This document shows positions 7,912 through 16,307 of a DNA stretch of 45,604 bases, piece by piece. Every line of letters begins with the position of its first letter. Positions within the stretch are counted from its first letter, which is position 1. The translations under genes and the position numbers were made by a program. A model generated the notes under the pieces. The model was given only the letters and a program-made list of their open reading frames with translations, did no database searches and was not told where the DNA came from. Origin of the DNA: Candidatus Bathyarchaeota archaeon (GTDB lineage Archaea > Thermoproteota > Bathyarchaeia > 40CM-2-53-6 > RBG-13-38-9); assembly GCA_026015185.1 (NCBI GenBank), contig JAOZGX010000106.1:1-45604 (forward strand), given 5' to 3'.

Positions 7912-8756
7912 AAGTACGAAATCCCTCTCAAGCAGGAGCTTTTTATCCAGGGACTGAATCATCCCTAATAGCTGAAATAGAAAGATGCTTTTTACATGAA
8001 TTTGGACCTGGAAAGATACCGAAAACATCGAGCAATCCGATACGTTCGATTAAAGCATTAATTGTTCCTCATGCAGGGTATATTTATTCTGGGGCCGTTG
8101 CGGCTCACTCTTATTATGCTTTGGCCTCAGAAGGCACTCCAGATTGTATTGTAATAATTGGACCGAACCATACCGGCATGGGTAGTGGTGTTTCAATAAT
8201 GAATGAAGGGAAATGGGTTACACCACTTGGAGAATTATCTATCAATTCTGAAGTAGCCAAGAAAATATGCGATGCTTCAGATATTGTTGATATTGATGAA
8301 GAAGCCCATCTTCATGAACACTCTATTGAGGTTCAAATTCCATTTCTTCAGTATCTGTATGGCAAGAAAATAAGTTTCGTTCCTATATGTATGATGATGC
8401 AGGATCTGGACACAAGCATAAATCTAGGCGAAGCTATTTCGAAATCCATCTATGATAAGAACGCATTAGTAATAGCATCTTCTGATATGACACACTATGA
8501 AGAAGGCAAAATCGCGAAAGAAAAAGACCGAGACGCGATAGATGCAATATTGAAGCTTGATGAAGTAGCATTATTTAATGTTATAGAATCAAAAATGATC
8601 TCTATGTGTGGATATGGCCCAGTAATGTCAACGATTGTTTATGGGAAAAAAATCGGAGCTAAAAAAGCTGAATTAATATCCTATAGGACCAGCGGTGATA
8701 CTACAAGAGACCATTCCTCCGTAGTTGGGTATGCTTCACTAATTTTTTACCAGTAG
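7908..8756 (+). CDS. MEMO1 family protein
   Basis: Member of the MEMO/AMMECR-associated family found in most archaea and eukaryotes, with a fold related to non-heme iron class III extradiol dioxygenases. The 282-residue protein has all family hallmarks: R-N-P-S-Q-A-G-A-F-Y-P-G at the start, VPHAGYIYSG, IGPNHTG, H-E-H-S-I-E-V-Q-I-P-F, S-S-D-M-T-H-Y-E, and a closing D-H-S-S-V-V-G-Y-A. The conserved His and Asp residues of the putative metal pocket are kept. TTG start in a TTGA overlap with rps2. MEMO genes commonly lie beside rps2 and mevalonate kinase in archaea, as here; its cellular role in archaea is not settled. Confidence 0.93.
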   Translation: MKVRNPSQAGAFYPGTESSLIAEIERCFLHEFGPGKIPKTSSNPIRSIKALIVPHAGYIYSGAVAAHSYYALASEGTPDCIVIIGPNHTGMGSGVSIMNEGKWVTPLGELSINSEVAKKICDASDIVDIDEEAHLHEHSIEVQIPFLQYLYGKKISFVPICMMMQDLDTSINLGEAISKSIYDKNALVIASSDMTHYEEGKIAKEKDRDAIDAILKLDEVALFNVIESKMISMCGYGPVMSTIVYGKKIGAKKAELISYRTSGDTTRDHSSVVGYASLIFYQ

Positions 8757-8968
8757 AAGGCATGTTAAGCACTTCTAGTGTGTTTCGTCATGATTCTTTC
8801 TAAAGTAACGAATTCAATAGATTTTACAAGCTCCAAATAGATCTATTGATGAAATTGATCAAGCGAGAATTTCTATTTCGATATTGAAATGAGCAGAAGA
8901 TTACCCAATTCTACACCATAAACTTTTAGAGGTTAGCAAATTATATTTTTAGATAAAAGGTGCAAATT
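8757..8968 (+). promoter_or_regulatory. Intergenic region with probable promoter of the isoprenoid gene block
   Basis: This 212-base gap separates MEMO from mevalonate kinase. A TATA-like TTATATTT lies at 8941-8948, about 25 bases before the mvk start codon, and a second weaker AT box (TAAACTTTTA) lies near 8920. A 12-bp palindrome AATAGATCTATT sits at 8836-8847. I see no RNA gene or credible coding sequence. Confidence 0.35.
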
Positions 8969-9907
8969 ATGGGCACTGGTTTCGGTTACGGGAAAGTCAT
9001 ACTTTTTGGAGAACATTTCGTTGTATATGGCCTTCCTGCAATAGCCAGCGCCATTGGATCTAAAACGACAGCTTTTGTCAGAAGAATGGATACGCCTGGC
9101 TTTCATCTCATTGATGATAGGTTAGAGATCCCTGGATACAAGGTTAAGAAGAAGAAGGAACAGAATAAGTCGTTAGATAACATATACGCGTTTTATGGAA
9201 TCGATCCTGAGAAGCAGGGCTTGGAGATAAAGTTCGCCGGTGATCTAGTGGCTGCCAGTGGGATAGGAGCAAGTGCTGCCAGCTGCGCAGCATTGTCGAG
9301 AGCCTTAAATGATGAATTCAACCTTGGATTCGATAACAAAAAAATAAATGCTGCTGCTTACGAAGGAGAAAAGGGTTATCATGGGACTCCTAGTGGAATA
9401 GATAATACGGCTGCTACTTATGGCGGGCTAATATGGTTCAAAAGAGATTTACAAGAGGGTCCCAACGTAATAGAGAAATTAAAGATGAAGGAACCTGTGG
9501 AGATTGTAATCGCCAATACAGGTGTAACGGCTAGCACCTCAAAAGTAGTTGCTGAAGTAAAACAGCGAAGAGAAGAGCAACCTAAGAAATTCGATCAAAT
9601 TTTCGAGAAGTATAAACAATTGGTTGTTGAAGCTCGGGAAGCTCTAATTGAGAATCACCTTGAAAAACTTGGAAAACTCATGGACGAAAACCAGGAATTA
9701 CTTAGACAGATAGATGTATCTTCTACTGAACTGGAAAATTTAATAAATATTGCCATGAACCAAGGGGCTTTAGGTGCAAAACTAACTGGAACTGGTAGAG
9801 GTGGAAATATGGTTGTATTAACTCCTGGTAAAGAACTACAGGAGAGGATTTACGATGTTTTCTCGAAACAAGGTTATCCAGCCTGGAAGACACTTATTGG
9901 AATTTAA
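8969..9907 (+). CDS. mvk: Mevalonate kinase
   Basis: GHMP-family kinase that phosphorylates mevalonate to mevalonate 5-phosphate with ATP. The 312-residue product has the N-terminal G-K-V-I-L-F-G-E-H-F-V-V-Y-G motif. The phosphate-binding glycine/serine loop is A-A-S-G-I-G-A-S-A-A-S. These are followed by Y-H-G-T-P-S-G-I-D-N-T-A, containing the catalytic Asp, and the C-terminal K-L-T-G-T-G-R-G-G-N. The ATG at 8969 has AAAGGTG seven bases upstream; a GTG at 8960 would add three residues and is less likely. It heads a run of mevalonate-pathway genes and feeds the UbiD/AcnX-type enzymes directly downstream. Confidence 0.95.
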   Translation: MGTGFGYGKVILFGEHFVVYGLPAIASAIGSKTTAFVRRMDTPGFHLIDDRLEIPGYKVKKKKEQNKSLDNIYAFYGIDPEKQGLEIKFAGDLVAASGIGASAASCAALSRALNDEFNLGFDNKKINAAAYEGEKGYHGTPSGIDNTAATYGGLIWFKRDLQEGPNVIEKLKMKEPVEIVIANTGVTASTSKVVAEVKQRREEQPKKFDQIFEKYKQLVVEAREALIENHLEKLGKLMDENQELLRQIDVSSTELENLINIAMNQGALGAKLTGTGRGGNMVVLTPGKELQERIYDVFSKQGYPAWKTLIGI

Positions 9908-9946
9908 TATATGGGCTAGTAATTAAGGAAAATCGGATGTGTGTAT

Positions 9947-11254
9947 ATGGGATTTAGGGAGCATATCAATAAATTATCTGATGAAGGAAAGCTTGTAAAA
10001 GTGGAAAAAGAAATTTCTAAAAGACTTGAGATCTCCGGCCTGCTGAAAGAAATGGAGCCAACTCCTGTTATATTTGAAAAGGTCAGGGAATCAATTTTTA
10101 GAGTCGTAGGTAACCTTTTTTGCAACAAGGACTCCATAGGTAACTATCTTGGAGTTTCCACTAACGATCTGATACCTACAATGACTAATGCAATAGAAAA
10201 CTGTAATGAACCCGAGAGAGTCAAGGATCCACCTTGCCAAGAGGAAGAGATGAAAGTGGATTTAGATCTGCTTCCGATGATGTTCCACTGTGAAAGAGAT
10301 GGAGGCAACTACATAAGCTCGGCGGTGGTTATAGCAAGAGATCCGGACTTTGGGCAGAATATGGATTTCCATAGAGCGATGCAATTTGAAAAGAATAAAA
10401 TGAGCGTTAGGATAGTAAAGGGACGACATTTTCATAAATTTTTAGAAAAGAACGATGAGCTAGAGGTTGCGTTTTGTATTGGAAATTCGCCAAACATCTT
10501 AGTGGCAGCTGCAACATCAGTGGACATCGGCGTGGACGAACTATGGATAGCGAATGCATTGGAAGAGCTTAAAGTTACGAAGGCGAAGAGTATAGACCTG
10601 TATGTTCCTGCTGAATGTGAATTCATCTTAGAGGGTAAAGTCTATTTGGATGAGAAGCATGAAGAGGGACCTTTTGTTGATCTTACAGAAACCTATGACG
10701 TGGTTAGAATGGAACCTGTCTTTGAGGTAAAAAAGATCACGCATAGGAAGGGAGCAATATGGCAGGCTCTCTTACCAGGTGCATTGGAACATAAAGTTCT
10801 AATGGGTATGCCTCGGGAACCTACGATATTTAAGATGGTGAACAAAGCTGGTGTGAAATGTCTGGATGTGAATGTAAACCCTGGTGGATGTTGTTGGCTT
10901 CATGCCATAGTAAAAATCGACAAGCGAAATGAGGGTGATGGAAAACAGGCTATTGAAGCAGCTTTTAAAGGTCATAAAAGTTGTAAGCATGTATTCATTG
11001 TTGATAAGGACATAGATATATATGACCCGCTTAATGTGGAGTGGGCTCTGGCAACGAGATTTCAAGGGGATGTAGATCTAATAATTAAGGATAAGGAACC
11101 TGGAAGTAGTCTAGACCCAAGCGCTGAACCTGGGACCAAGATGACAACCAAAATGGGTTTTGATAGTACCGCTCCTTTAAAGGTATTAAAAGGTAAGAAT
11201 TTTGAAAAAGCCGACTATCCAAAAGTAGAAGTCACTAAATACGTTCATAGGTGA
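9947..11254 (+). CDS. UbiD-family decarboxylase, probable anhydromevalonate phosphate decarboxylase
   Basis: UbiD-family enzymes use prenylated FMN. In the archaeal modified mevalonate pathway a UbiD homologue decarboxylates trans-anhydromevalonate 5-phosphate to isopentenyl phosphate. The protein (about 435 residues) opens with F-R-E-H-I-N-K-L-S-D-E-G-K-L. It has the family segments D-F-H-R-A-M-Q, R-I-V-K-G-R-H, A-A-T-S-V-D-I-G-V-D-E-L, and an acidic E-G-P-F-V-D-L-T-E-T-Y region in the place of the UbiD catalytic E-x-T. Assignment to the mevalonate branch rather than ubiquinone or aromatic decarboxylation rests on context: it lies between mevalonate kinase and both phosphomevalonate dehydratase subunits, and overlaps the large subunit by GTGA. 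Start at ATG 9947 or GTG 9941. No prenyl-FMN synthase (UbiX) gene is in the window. Confidence 0.88.
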   Translation: MGFREHINKLSDEGKLVKVEKEISKRLEISGLLKEMEPTPVIFEKVRESIFRVVGNLFCNKDSIGNYLGVSTNDLIPTMTNAIENCNEPERVKDPPCQEEEMKVDLDLLPMMFHCERDGGNYISSAVVIARDPDFGQNMDFHRAMQFEKNKMSVRIVKGRHFHKFLEKNDELEVAFCIGNSPNILVAAATSVDIGVDELWIANALEELKVTKAKSIDLYVPAECEFILEGKVYLDEKHEEGPFVDLTETYDVVRMEPVFEVKKITHRKGAIWQALLPGALEHKVLMGMPREPTIFKMVNKAGVKCLDVNVNPGGCCWLHAIVKIDKRNEGDGKQAIEAAFKGHKSCKHVFIVDKDIDIYDPLNVEWALATRFQGDVDLIIKDKEPGSSLDPSAEPGTKMTTKMGFDSTAPLKVLKGKNFEKADYPKVEVTKYVHR

Positions 11255-12438
11255 ATAGTTTGCAACTTGATTCGAAAGAAGTGGAGATGCTTGAGGGCAA
11301 GTACGGTAAGGCAGCCAAGAAGAGTATGGAGATTATAACGACTTTAGGGGAGATTTACGGCGCAAACAGACTGGTGGATGTCAGTTCCGTACAGGTTGCT
11401 GGTGTAAGTTACGCAAACCTTGGCGAAGCGGGACTAGAGTTCCTAAATGAGATGGCTGAGGACGGCAAGACCAAGGTCTTGACGACTTTAAATCCAGCGG
11501 GCATGGATCTAGAGAACTGGAGAGACTTGGGAATAGATTCAAAATTTGCCAAAAATCAAAAAAGAGTTATCGAAGCCTTCGAAAAGATGGGTATAATATC
11601 CACTTGCACATGTACACCATACTTTATAGGCAACCTCCCCCACTTTGGTGAACATGTGGCATGGTCTGAATCTAGTGCTGTTTGTTATGCCAATTCTGTT
11701 TTAGGTGCGAGAACCAATAGAGAAGGAGGGCCTAGCGCCTTAGCAGCTGCTTTAACAGGGAAAACTGCGGAATATGGGCTCCATTTAGATGAGAATCGTC
11801 AGGCTGAATTGACTATAGTTGTGGAGGCGCAAATCTCTAAAACCTTTAGATTTGGAGCCCTAGGGAAAGTTATTGGAGATGGAGCGGAAGGGAAGATAGT
11901 CTATATTAGAGGCATCCCCAAGGCATCTGTTGAAGAGTTAAAATCTTTCTGTGCGAGTGTTGCAACCTATGGAGGGATCCCCATGTTCCATATGGAGGGA
12001 ATCACCCCTGAATGCAAATCCACCCCGATTCCAGAGGAAGCCATAACCATAAGAGAAAGCGATATAGATACGGTGATTGAAGAATTAACAGATGATTCTG
12101 AAGTAGACTTCATCAGTATAGGATGTCCTCACTGTTCTATCAGTGAAATCGCTAAGATCGCTGAGTTTCTAAAAGACAAGAAGGTGAAGAAGGAGTTGTG
12201 GATAACCACAGCGCGCCCGATCAAAGAGATCGCGGATAGGATGGGCTATAGTAAGGTCATCGAGGCCTCTGGCGCAAAGTTTGCTTGCGACACTTGCTGC
12301 GTAGTAGCACCTATCAAAGGCAGATTCAAGACTTTATGCACAGACTCCGCTAAGGGATGTTACTATGCCAGGGGAAAGAATAAGTTTAACACAAAGCTGA
12401 ATTCAATAGAGGAATGTTTGGAGGCCGCGTTAAATTGA
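11251..12438 (+). CDS. Phosphomevalonate dehydratase large subunit (aconitase X catalytic domain)
   Basis: Large subunit of AcnX-type phosphomevalonate dehydratase, which dehydrates mevalonate 5-phosphate to trans-anhydromevalonate 5-phosphate in archaea. The 395-residue protein has the AcnX features A-N-L-G-E-A-G, T-T-L-N-P-A-G-M-D, C-T-C-T-P-Y (119-124), G-E-H-V-A-W-S-E-S-S-A, and G-A-R-T-N-R-E-G-G-P-S-A. Cysteines in G-C-P-H-C-S (292, 295) and C-D-T-C-C (346, 349, 350) include likely iron-sulfur ligands. It starts with GTG overlapping the stop of the UbiD gene, and its own stop overlaps the TTG start of the small subunit, so the three genes are translationally coupled. Known AcnX relatives include hydroxyproline-pathway dehydratases, but the neighbourhood argues for mevalonate. 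Confidence 0.93.
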   Translation: MNSLQLDSKEVEMLEGKYGKAAKKSMEIITTLGEIYGANRLVDVSSVQVAGVSYANLGEAGLEFLNEMAEDGKTKVLTTLNPAGMDLENWRDLGIDSKFAKNQKRVIEAFEKMGIISTCTCTPYFIGNLPHFGEHVAWSESSAVCYANSVLGARTNREGGPSALAAALTGKTAEYGLHLDENRQAELTIVVEAQISKTFRFGALGKVIGDGAEGKIVYIRGIPKASVEELKSFCASVATYGGIPMFHMEGITPECKSTPIPEEAITIRESDIDTVIEELTDDSEVDFISIGCPHCSISEIAKIAEFLKDKKVKKELWITTARPIKEIADRMGYSKVIEASGAKFACDTCCVVAPIKGRFKTLCTDSAKGCYYARGKNKFNTKLNSIEECLEAALN

Positions 12439-12839
12439 AACTTAAAGGTAGAACAATCTTTAAGGGTAAAGCTAGAGGGGAGGCCATAATTACAAGCCAA
12501 AGTATAAGTTTTTACGGCGGGGTAGATCCAGAGACTGGTGTAGTAACTGAGAAAGGTCATGAGATAGAGGGAAAGAGTATAGCCGGAAAGATCTTTGTCT
12601 TTCCAATTGGAAAAGGGTCTACCGTGGGATCCTACACTATCTATAGACTCAAAAAGAGCGGTAAAGCTCCAGCGGCAATCATTAATAAGAGCTGTGATCC
12701 AATCGTGGCTGTTGGGTGTATAATATCGGAGATTGCTTGCATTGATCAAATAGAAATCGAAAAGATACCAGTGGGAGCCCTTTTAGAAGTCGATGCCGAA
12801 AATGCAACAATCGATGTCAAAGATCCAAACATTAGTTGA
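12435..12839 (+). CDS. Phosphomevalonate dehydratase small subunit (AcnX swivel domain)
   Basis: Small subunit completing the AcnX-type dehydratase active site. The conserved protein begins M-K-L-K-G-R-T-I-F-K-G-K-A-R-G-E-A, with Y-G-G-V-D-P-E-T-G, F-P-I-G-K-G-S-T-V-G-S-Y (containing the conserved Ser of the swivel domain) and K-S-G-K-A-P-A-A-I-I-N-K. I place the start at TTG 12435, overlapping the large-subunit stop as TTGA and preceded by GGAGG at 12419-12423. The in-frame ATG at 12414 would overlap by 25 bases and has its AGAGG too close. The product of about 134 residues is normal for the family. This gene ends the mvk-decarboxylase-dehydratase run. Confidence 0.92.
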   Translation: MKLKGRTIFKGKARGEAIITSQSISFYGGVDPETGVVTEKGHEIEGKSIAGKIFVFPIGKGSTVGSYTIYRLKKSGKAPAAIINKSCDPIVAVGCIISEIACIDQIEIEKIPVGALLEVDAENATIDVKDPNIS

Positions 12840-12910
12840 ATACCAATTCTCCGCTAATACGCACTCCTTAAAACTTCATGTAGTTAAAATGATATGATCG
12901 GATAAACCCC

Positions 12911-12920
12911 ATCTATAATA
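12911..12920 (+). promoter_or_regulatory. Candidate TATA element before the IPP isomerase gene
   Basis: ATCTATAATA lies about 35-40 bases before the ATG in the 114-base gap after the dehydratase genes. No Shine-Dalgarno is visible before the ATG, so the message may have a very short leader. Assigned by eye. Confidence 0.3.
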
Positions 12921-12953
12921 GGATATAGCGTGTGCTTGCAACAATAATGATAT

Positions 12954-14069
12954 ATGGAAGTGTTAAACACTAAGATGATTGACCCCACTGAGAAAAGAAA
13001 GGAAAGCCACCTTGAGATAGCACTAAAAAAGGAAGTAGAATGTGAAAAGCTCACAGGTTTTGAAGACGTTCATTTATTACATAATTCATTACCAGATGTT
13101 TCTCTAGAAGAAATAGACTTATCGACCAAAATTACCAATCATAAGCTGTCAGCTCCTATGTTAATAGAATCTATGACTGGCGGTACAGAAAAAGCTAGAA
13201 AAGTGAATTCCAATTTAGCTATGGTAGCTGAAGAATTAAATATAGCTATAGGTGTAGGTAGCCAAAGAGCAGCTATAGAAAATCCGAAATTGATAGACAC
13301 ATTCAAGATTGTTAGACAAAAGGCTCCCACAGCTTTTATATTTGCTAATATCGGAGCCCCTCAATTAATAAAGGGATATGGAATCGAAAAAATCCAAGAA
13401 GCTATTGAAATGATTGATGCGAACGCATTATTTATTCATTTAAATCCATTGCAAGAAGTAATTCAGTTTGAAGGAGACACGGACTTTAGGGGATTATCGT
13501 CCAAGATAGGAACAATTTGTGATAGCTTAAAGATTCCTGTCTTCGTGAAAGAAACTGGGGCAGGAATATCAATGGAAGTAGCCAAGATTCTGGAAAAGAC
13601 TGGAGTTACTGGAATAAATGTAGCTGGGTATGGCGGAACAAACTGGGCATATGTAGAATATTGCAGGGCAATGGAAAAAAAGGACAAACTTCGTAAGCGA
13701 TTAGGAAAGATATTTATGGACTGGGGCATTCCAACTGCCGTAAGTGTATTTGAAGTAAGTAAGAGCACAAAACTTACCATCATAGCTTCAGGCGGCATCA
13801 GAAATGGTCTTCATATAGCAAAATCTCTAGCACTAGGTGCAAATCTAGCTGGTATGGCATTGCCATTGTTAAGAAGCGCATCCAAAGGAGTAAATTCACT
13901 TAAGAATTCATTACTATATACAATTGAAGAGCTCAGAACAGCAATGTTTCTAACTGGAGTTAAAAAAATCGAAAAAATGAGAAAAGTACCTGTAGTCATT
14001 ACCGGAACTACAGGAGAATGGTTAACTCACCGTGGATTTGATTTGAAATCATTTTCAAAGGTCAAATAA
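12954..14069 (+). CDS. fni: Type 2 isopentenyl-diphosphate delta-isomerase
   Basis: FMN- and NADPH-dependent enzyme interconverting isopentenyl and dimethylallyl diphosphate. The 371-residue protein has R-K-E-S-H-L at the N-terminus, S-A-P-M-L-I-E-S-M-T-G-G-T, I-G-V-G-S-Q-R-A-A-I, A-N-I-G-A-P-Q, H-L-N-P-L-Q-E, V-K-E-T-G-A-G, G-Y-G-G-T-N-W and I-A-S-G-G-I-R-N-G, which together are the type 2 isomerase signature on a TIM barrel. Length is slightly above the usual 350. It is separated by 114 bases from the dehydratase genes and by 93 bases from hmgA, so it may have its own promoter. Isopentenyl phosphate kinase, which would supply its substrate in this pathway, is not in the window. Confidence 0.95.
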   Translation: MEVLNTKMIDPTEKRKESHLEIALKKEVECEKLTGFEDVHLLHNSLPDVSLEEIDLSTKITNHKLSAPMLIESMTGGTEKARKVNSNLAMVAEELNIAIGVGSQRAAIENPKLIDTFKIVRQKAPTAFIFANIGAPQLIKGYGIEKIQEAIEMIDANALFIHLNPLQEVIQFEGDTDFRGLSSKIGTICDSLKIPVFVKETGAGISMEVAKILEKTGVTGINVAGYGGTNWAYVEYCRAMEKKDKLRKRLGKIFMDWGIPTAVSVFEVSKSTKLTIIASGGIRNGLHIAKSLALGANLAGMALPLLRSASKGVNSLKNSLLYTIEELRTAMFLTGVKKIEKMRKVPVVITGTTGEWLTHRGFDLKSFSKVK

Positions 14070-14162
14070 TATTCAGAACGATTAAGTAGTATTTTTAATT
14101 ATTAAACCAACTTAATAAGATTAAAACACTGCTATACAAACGTTTGATATTAATCTTTTACA

Positions 14163-15437
14163 ATGGTGAAAAAAATGCAAAAAACATCAAAGATATCTGG
14201 ATTCTACAATTTATCCCCAGAGAAGAGATTGGATGTAATTAAAGACTTAGTCAAGCTAACAGATGAGGAAATAAACCTCTTGAAAAAGACTGGCGCATTA
14301 AATATAGAGCAAGCCAATCGTATGATCGAGAATGTAATAGGAACGATGCCGGTTACTCTCGGAATTGCTACGAATTTCCTAATCAATAAAAAAGATTATT
14401 TAATTCCAATGGCAATTGAGGAACCTTCTGTAGTAGCAGCTGCAAGCAATTTAGCTAAAATGGCTAGATCTAAAGGAGGTTTTTTTACAAGTAGTACAGA
14501 ACCAATAATGATAGGGCAAATCCAAGTAGTTGATGTTCCAGATCCATTTGGATCAAGAATGGAAGTATTATCTGTTAAACAGAGAATATTAGAAAAAGCT
14601 AATGAACAGGATCCTATTTTGGTATCTAAAGGTGGAGGCGCCAAAGATTTAAGGGCAAAGGTATTGAATACAATAGCCGGCCCGATGGTGATAGTTGAAA
14701 TTCTTGTTGATTGTAGAGATGCAATGGGAGCAAACGCAGTAAATACAATGGCAGAAGCCGTAGCTCCAATTATAGAAGAAGTGACCAAAGGTAGAGTCTA
14801 TTTAAGAATAATTTCAAACTTAGCTACAGAGAGATTAGCAAGAGCAAAAGCAGTTTTTTCAAAAGAAGCTCTTGGCGGAGAAGAAGTCATTGAGGGTATA
14901 CTTAATGCGCATGCATTTGCACTTGCAGATCCTTATAGATGTGCCACTCATAATAAAGGAATAATGAATGGGATAACGGCGGTTGTATTAGCTACTGGAA
15001 ATGATACTAGAGCAGTAGAGTCTGGGGCTCATGCATATGCTGCAAGAACTGGAAATTATATACCATTGACTTCTTGGGAGAAGAATGGAGATGGGAATTT
15101 AGTAGGTACAATTGAAGTACCAGTTGCAGTTGGACTGGTTGGTGGTGCAGCGGCTGTCCATCCAATAGCTAAGATAGCTATAAAAATTCTTGGTATTAAA
15201 ACGGCACCTGAACTAGGAGAAGTAATAGCTGCAGTTGGTTTAGCTCAGAATTTAGCTGCTCTTAGAGCTTTGGCAGCAGAAGGAATACAATCAGGACATA
15301 TGAAATTGCATGCGAGAAACATTGCTCATATGGCTGGTGCTAAGGGAAAGCAAGCGGATAAAATTGCAGAAAGAATGGTAAAAGAGAAGAAGATTAGAAT
15401 TGATTTTGCAGAGGAATTGCTTAAAGAGAGGAATTAA
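14163..15437 (+). CDS. hmgA: Class II hydroxymethylglutaryl-CoA reductase
   Basis: Catalyses four-electron reduction of HMG-CoA to mevalonate, the committed step of the pathway (class II enzymes also work in reverse). The 424-residue protein has E-N-V-I-G-T-M-P-V-T-L-G-I-A-T-N-F, E-E-P-S-V-V-A-A-A-S with the catalytic Glu, and F-T-S-S-T-E-P-I-M-I-G-Q-I-Q. The lysine-bearing H-N-K-G-I-M-N-G-I follows, then G-N-D-T-R-A-V-E, and L-H-A-R-N-I-A with the catalytic His. These segments match the bacterial-type class II enzyme (Pseudomonas mevalonii, Archaeoglobus, Thermoplasma) rather than the usual archaeal class I. The start may be ATG 14163 or ATG 14175; a GGTGA at 14165-14169 favours the second. 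Neighbours are other enzymes of isoprenoid and lipid synthesis, which supports a biosynthetic direction. Confidence 0.95.
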   Translation: MVKKMQKTSKISGFYNLSPEKRLDVIKDLVKLTDEEINLLKKTGALNIEQANRMIENVIGTMPVTLGIATNFLINKKDYLIPMAIEEPSVVAAASNLAKMARSKGGFFTSSTEPIMIGQIQVVDVPDPFGSRMEVLSVKQRILEKANEQDPILVSKGGGAKDLRAKVLNTIAGPMVIVEILVDCRDAMGANAVNTMAEAVAPIIEEVTKGRVYLRIISNLATERLARAKAVFSKEALGGEEVIEGILNAHAFALADPYRCATHNKGIMNGITAVVLATGNDTRAVESGAHAYAARTGNYIPLTSWEKNGDGNLVGTIEVPVAVGLVGGAAAVHPIAKIAIKILGIKTAPELGEVIAAVGLAQNLAALRALAAEGIQSGHMKLHARNIAHMAGAKGKQADKIAERMVKEKKIRIDFAEELLKERN

Positions 15438-15533
15438 AAAAACTTACATAAATCACAAATCCTAAAAAAATCTATAATTGCATTTTAAACTTGACAAATG
15501 TACGTTCTTCTAATGGAATGGGAGTTAATTAGC

Positions 15534-16289
15534 ATGCCTCAGTGGGTTGAAAATTATTTAATGAAGAGGATCCGAGAAAAAGGAACATTACACTTTACAT
15601 TGATTGACCCTGATGAGACAGACGATGAAGCAGCAATTGAAATATCTGAATGTGCAGAGAAGGCTGGTTCTTCAGGAGTATTGGTTGGAGGTAGCACAGT
15701 TGCATCAGTACAGGATTTGGATAGTATTGTTAAAAGAATTAAGGATTCTATAAACATTCCAGTAATACTTTTTCCAAATGGAATAACAGGCATAAGTAGA
15801 TATGCAGATGCCATTTTTTTTAGTTCTCTATTAAATTCAAATAATCCATATTATATTACAGGAGCTCAAGCTCTTGGAGCGCCTTTGGTAAGAAAATTCG
15901 GATTAGAGTCAATTTCCTTAGGATATATTATTGTTGGCGATGGTGGAGCCGCTGGATTCGTTGGTCAAGCCAATCCAATACCTTATAATAAGCCAGAATT
16001 GGCTTCGATATATGCTTTGGCTGCCCAATATATAGGAATGCGTTTCGTATACCTTGAAGCTGGGTCTGGAGCATCTCTTCCTGTACCAGAAGATATGATA
16101 GTGAAGGTAAAAAAACTTGTTAATATTCCAATAATTGTTGGTGGTGGCATAAAGTCAACTAAAGAAGCAAAAATAGCCGTAAAGGCTGGCGCTGATATCA
16201 TTGTAACAGGTTCCATTGTAGAAAACGTCTCTCTTGATAATTTAAAAAAGATAATTTCATCCATCAATGAGTTGAAACTTAAACGTTGA
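15534..16289 (+). CDS. Geranylgeranylglyceryl phosphate synthase
   Basis: PcrB/GGGPS TIM-barrel enzyme that joins geranylgeranyl diphosphate to sn-glycerol 1-phosphate, forming the first ether bond of archaeal lipids. The protein has H-F-T-L-I-D-P-D, the family's acidic metal-binding segment, then V-G-G-S-T-V, I-L-F-P-N-G-I-T-G-I and S-L-G-Y-I-I-V-G-D-G-G-A-A-G-F-V-G. It ends with Y-L-E-A-G-S-G-A, the phosphate-binding V-G-G-G-I-K-S and V-T-G-S-I-V-E. ATG 15534 (MPQWVENYL) is favoured by TGGGAG about ten bases upstream; ATGs at 15498 and 15513 in the same frame give longer forms. It is followed 39 bases later by the DUF2070 membrane protein and then by G1P dehydrogenase, which makes its glycerol phosphate substrate. 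Confidence 0.94.
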   Translation: MPQWVENYLMKRIREKGTLHFTLIDPDETDDEAAIEISECAEKAGSSGVLVGGSTVASVQDLDSIVKRIKDSINIPVILFPNGITGISRYADAIFFSSLLNSNNPYYITGAQALGAPLVRKFGLESISLGYIIVGDGGAAGFVGQANPIPYNKPELASIYALAAQYIGMRFVYLEAGSGASLPVPEDMIVKVKKLVNIPIIVGGGIKSTKEAKIAVKAGADIIVTGSIVENVSLDNLKKIISSINELKLKR

Positions 16290-16307
16290 TAGGAGGCAGC
16301 ATTCTTA

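Noticed and set aside
8836-8847. 12-bp palindrome AATAGATCTATT
   Set aside because: Short and AT-rich, with no clear relation to the promoter candidates; chance is a sufficient explanation.
8757-8968. Possible tRNA or other RNA gene in the gap before mevalonate kinase
   Set aside because: No cloverleaf, T-loop consensus (GGTTCRA) or GC-rich stems were found.
12414-12434. ATG 12414 as start of the dehydratase small subunit
   Set aside because: It would overlap the large subunit by 25 bases with a Shine-Dalgarno only one base away; TTG 12435 fits the family N-terminus and the TTGA coupling.
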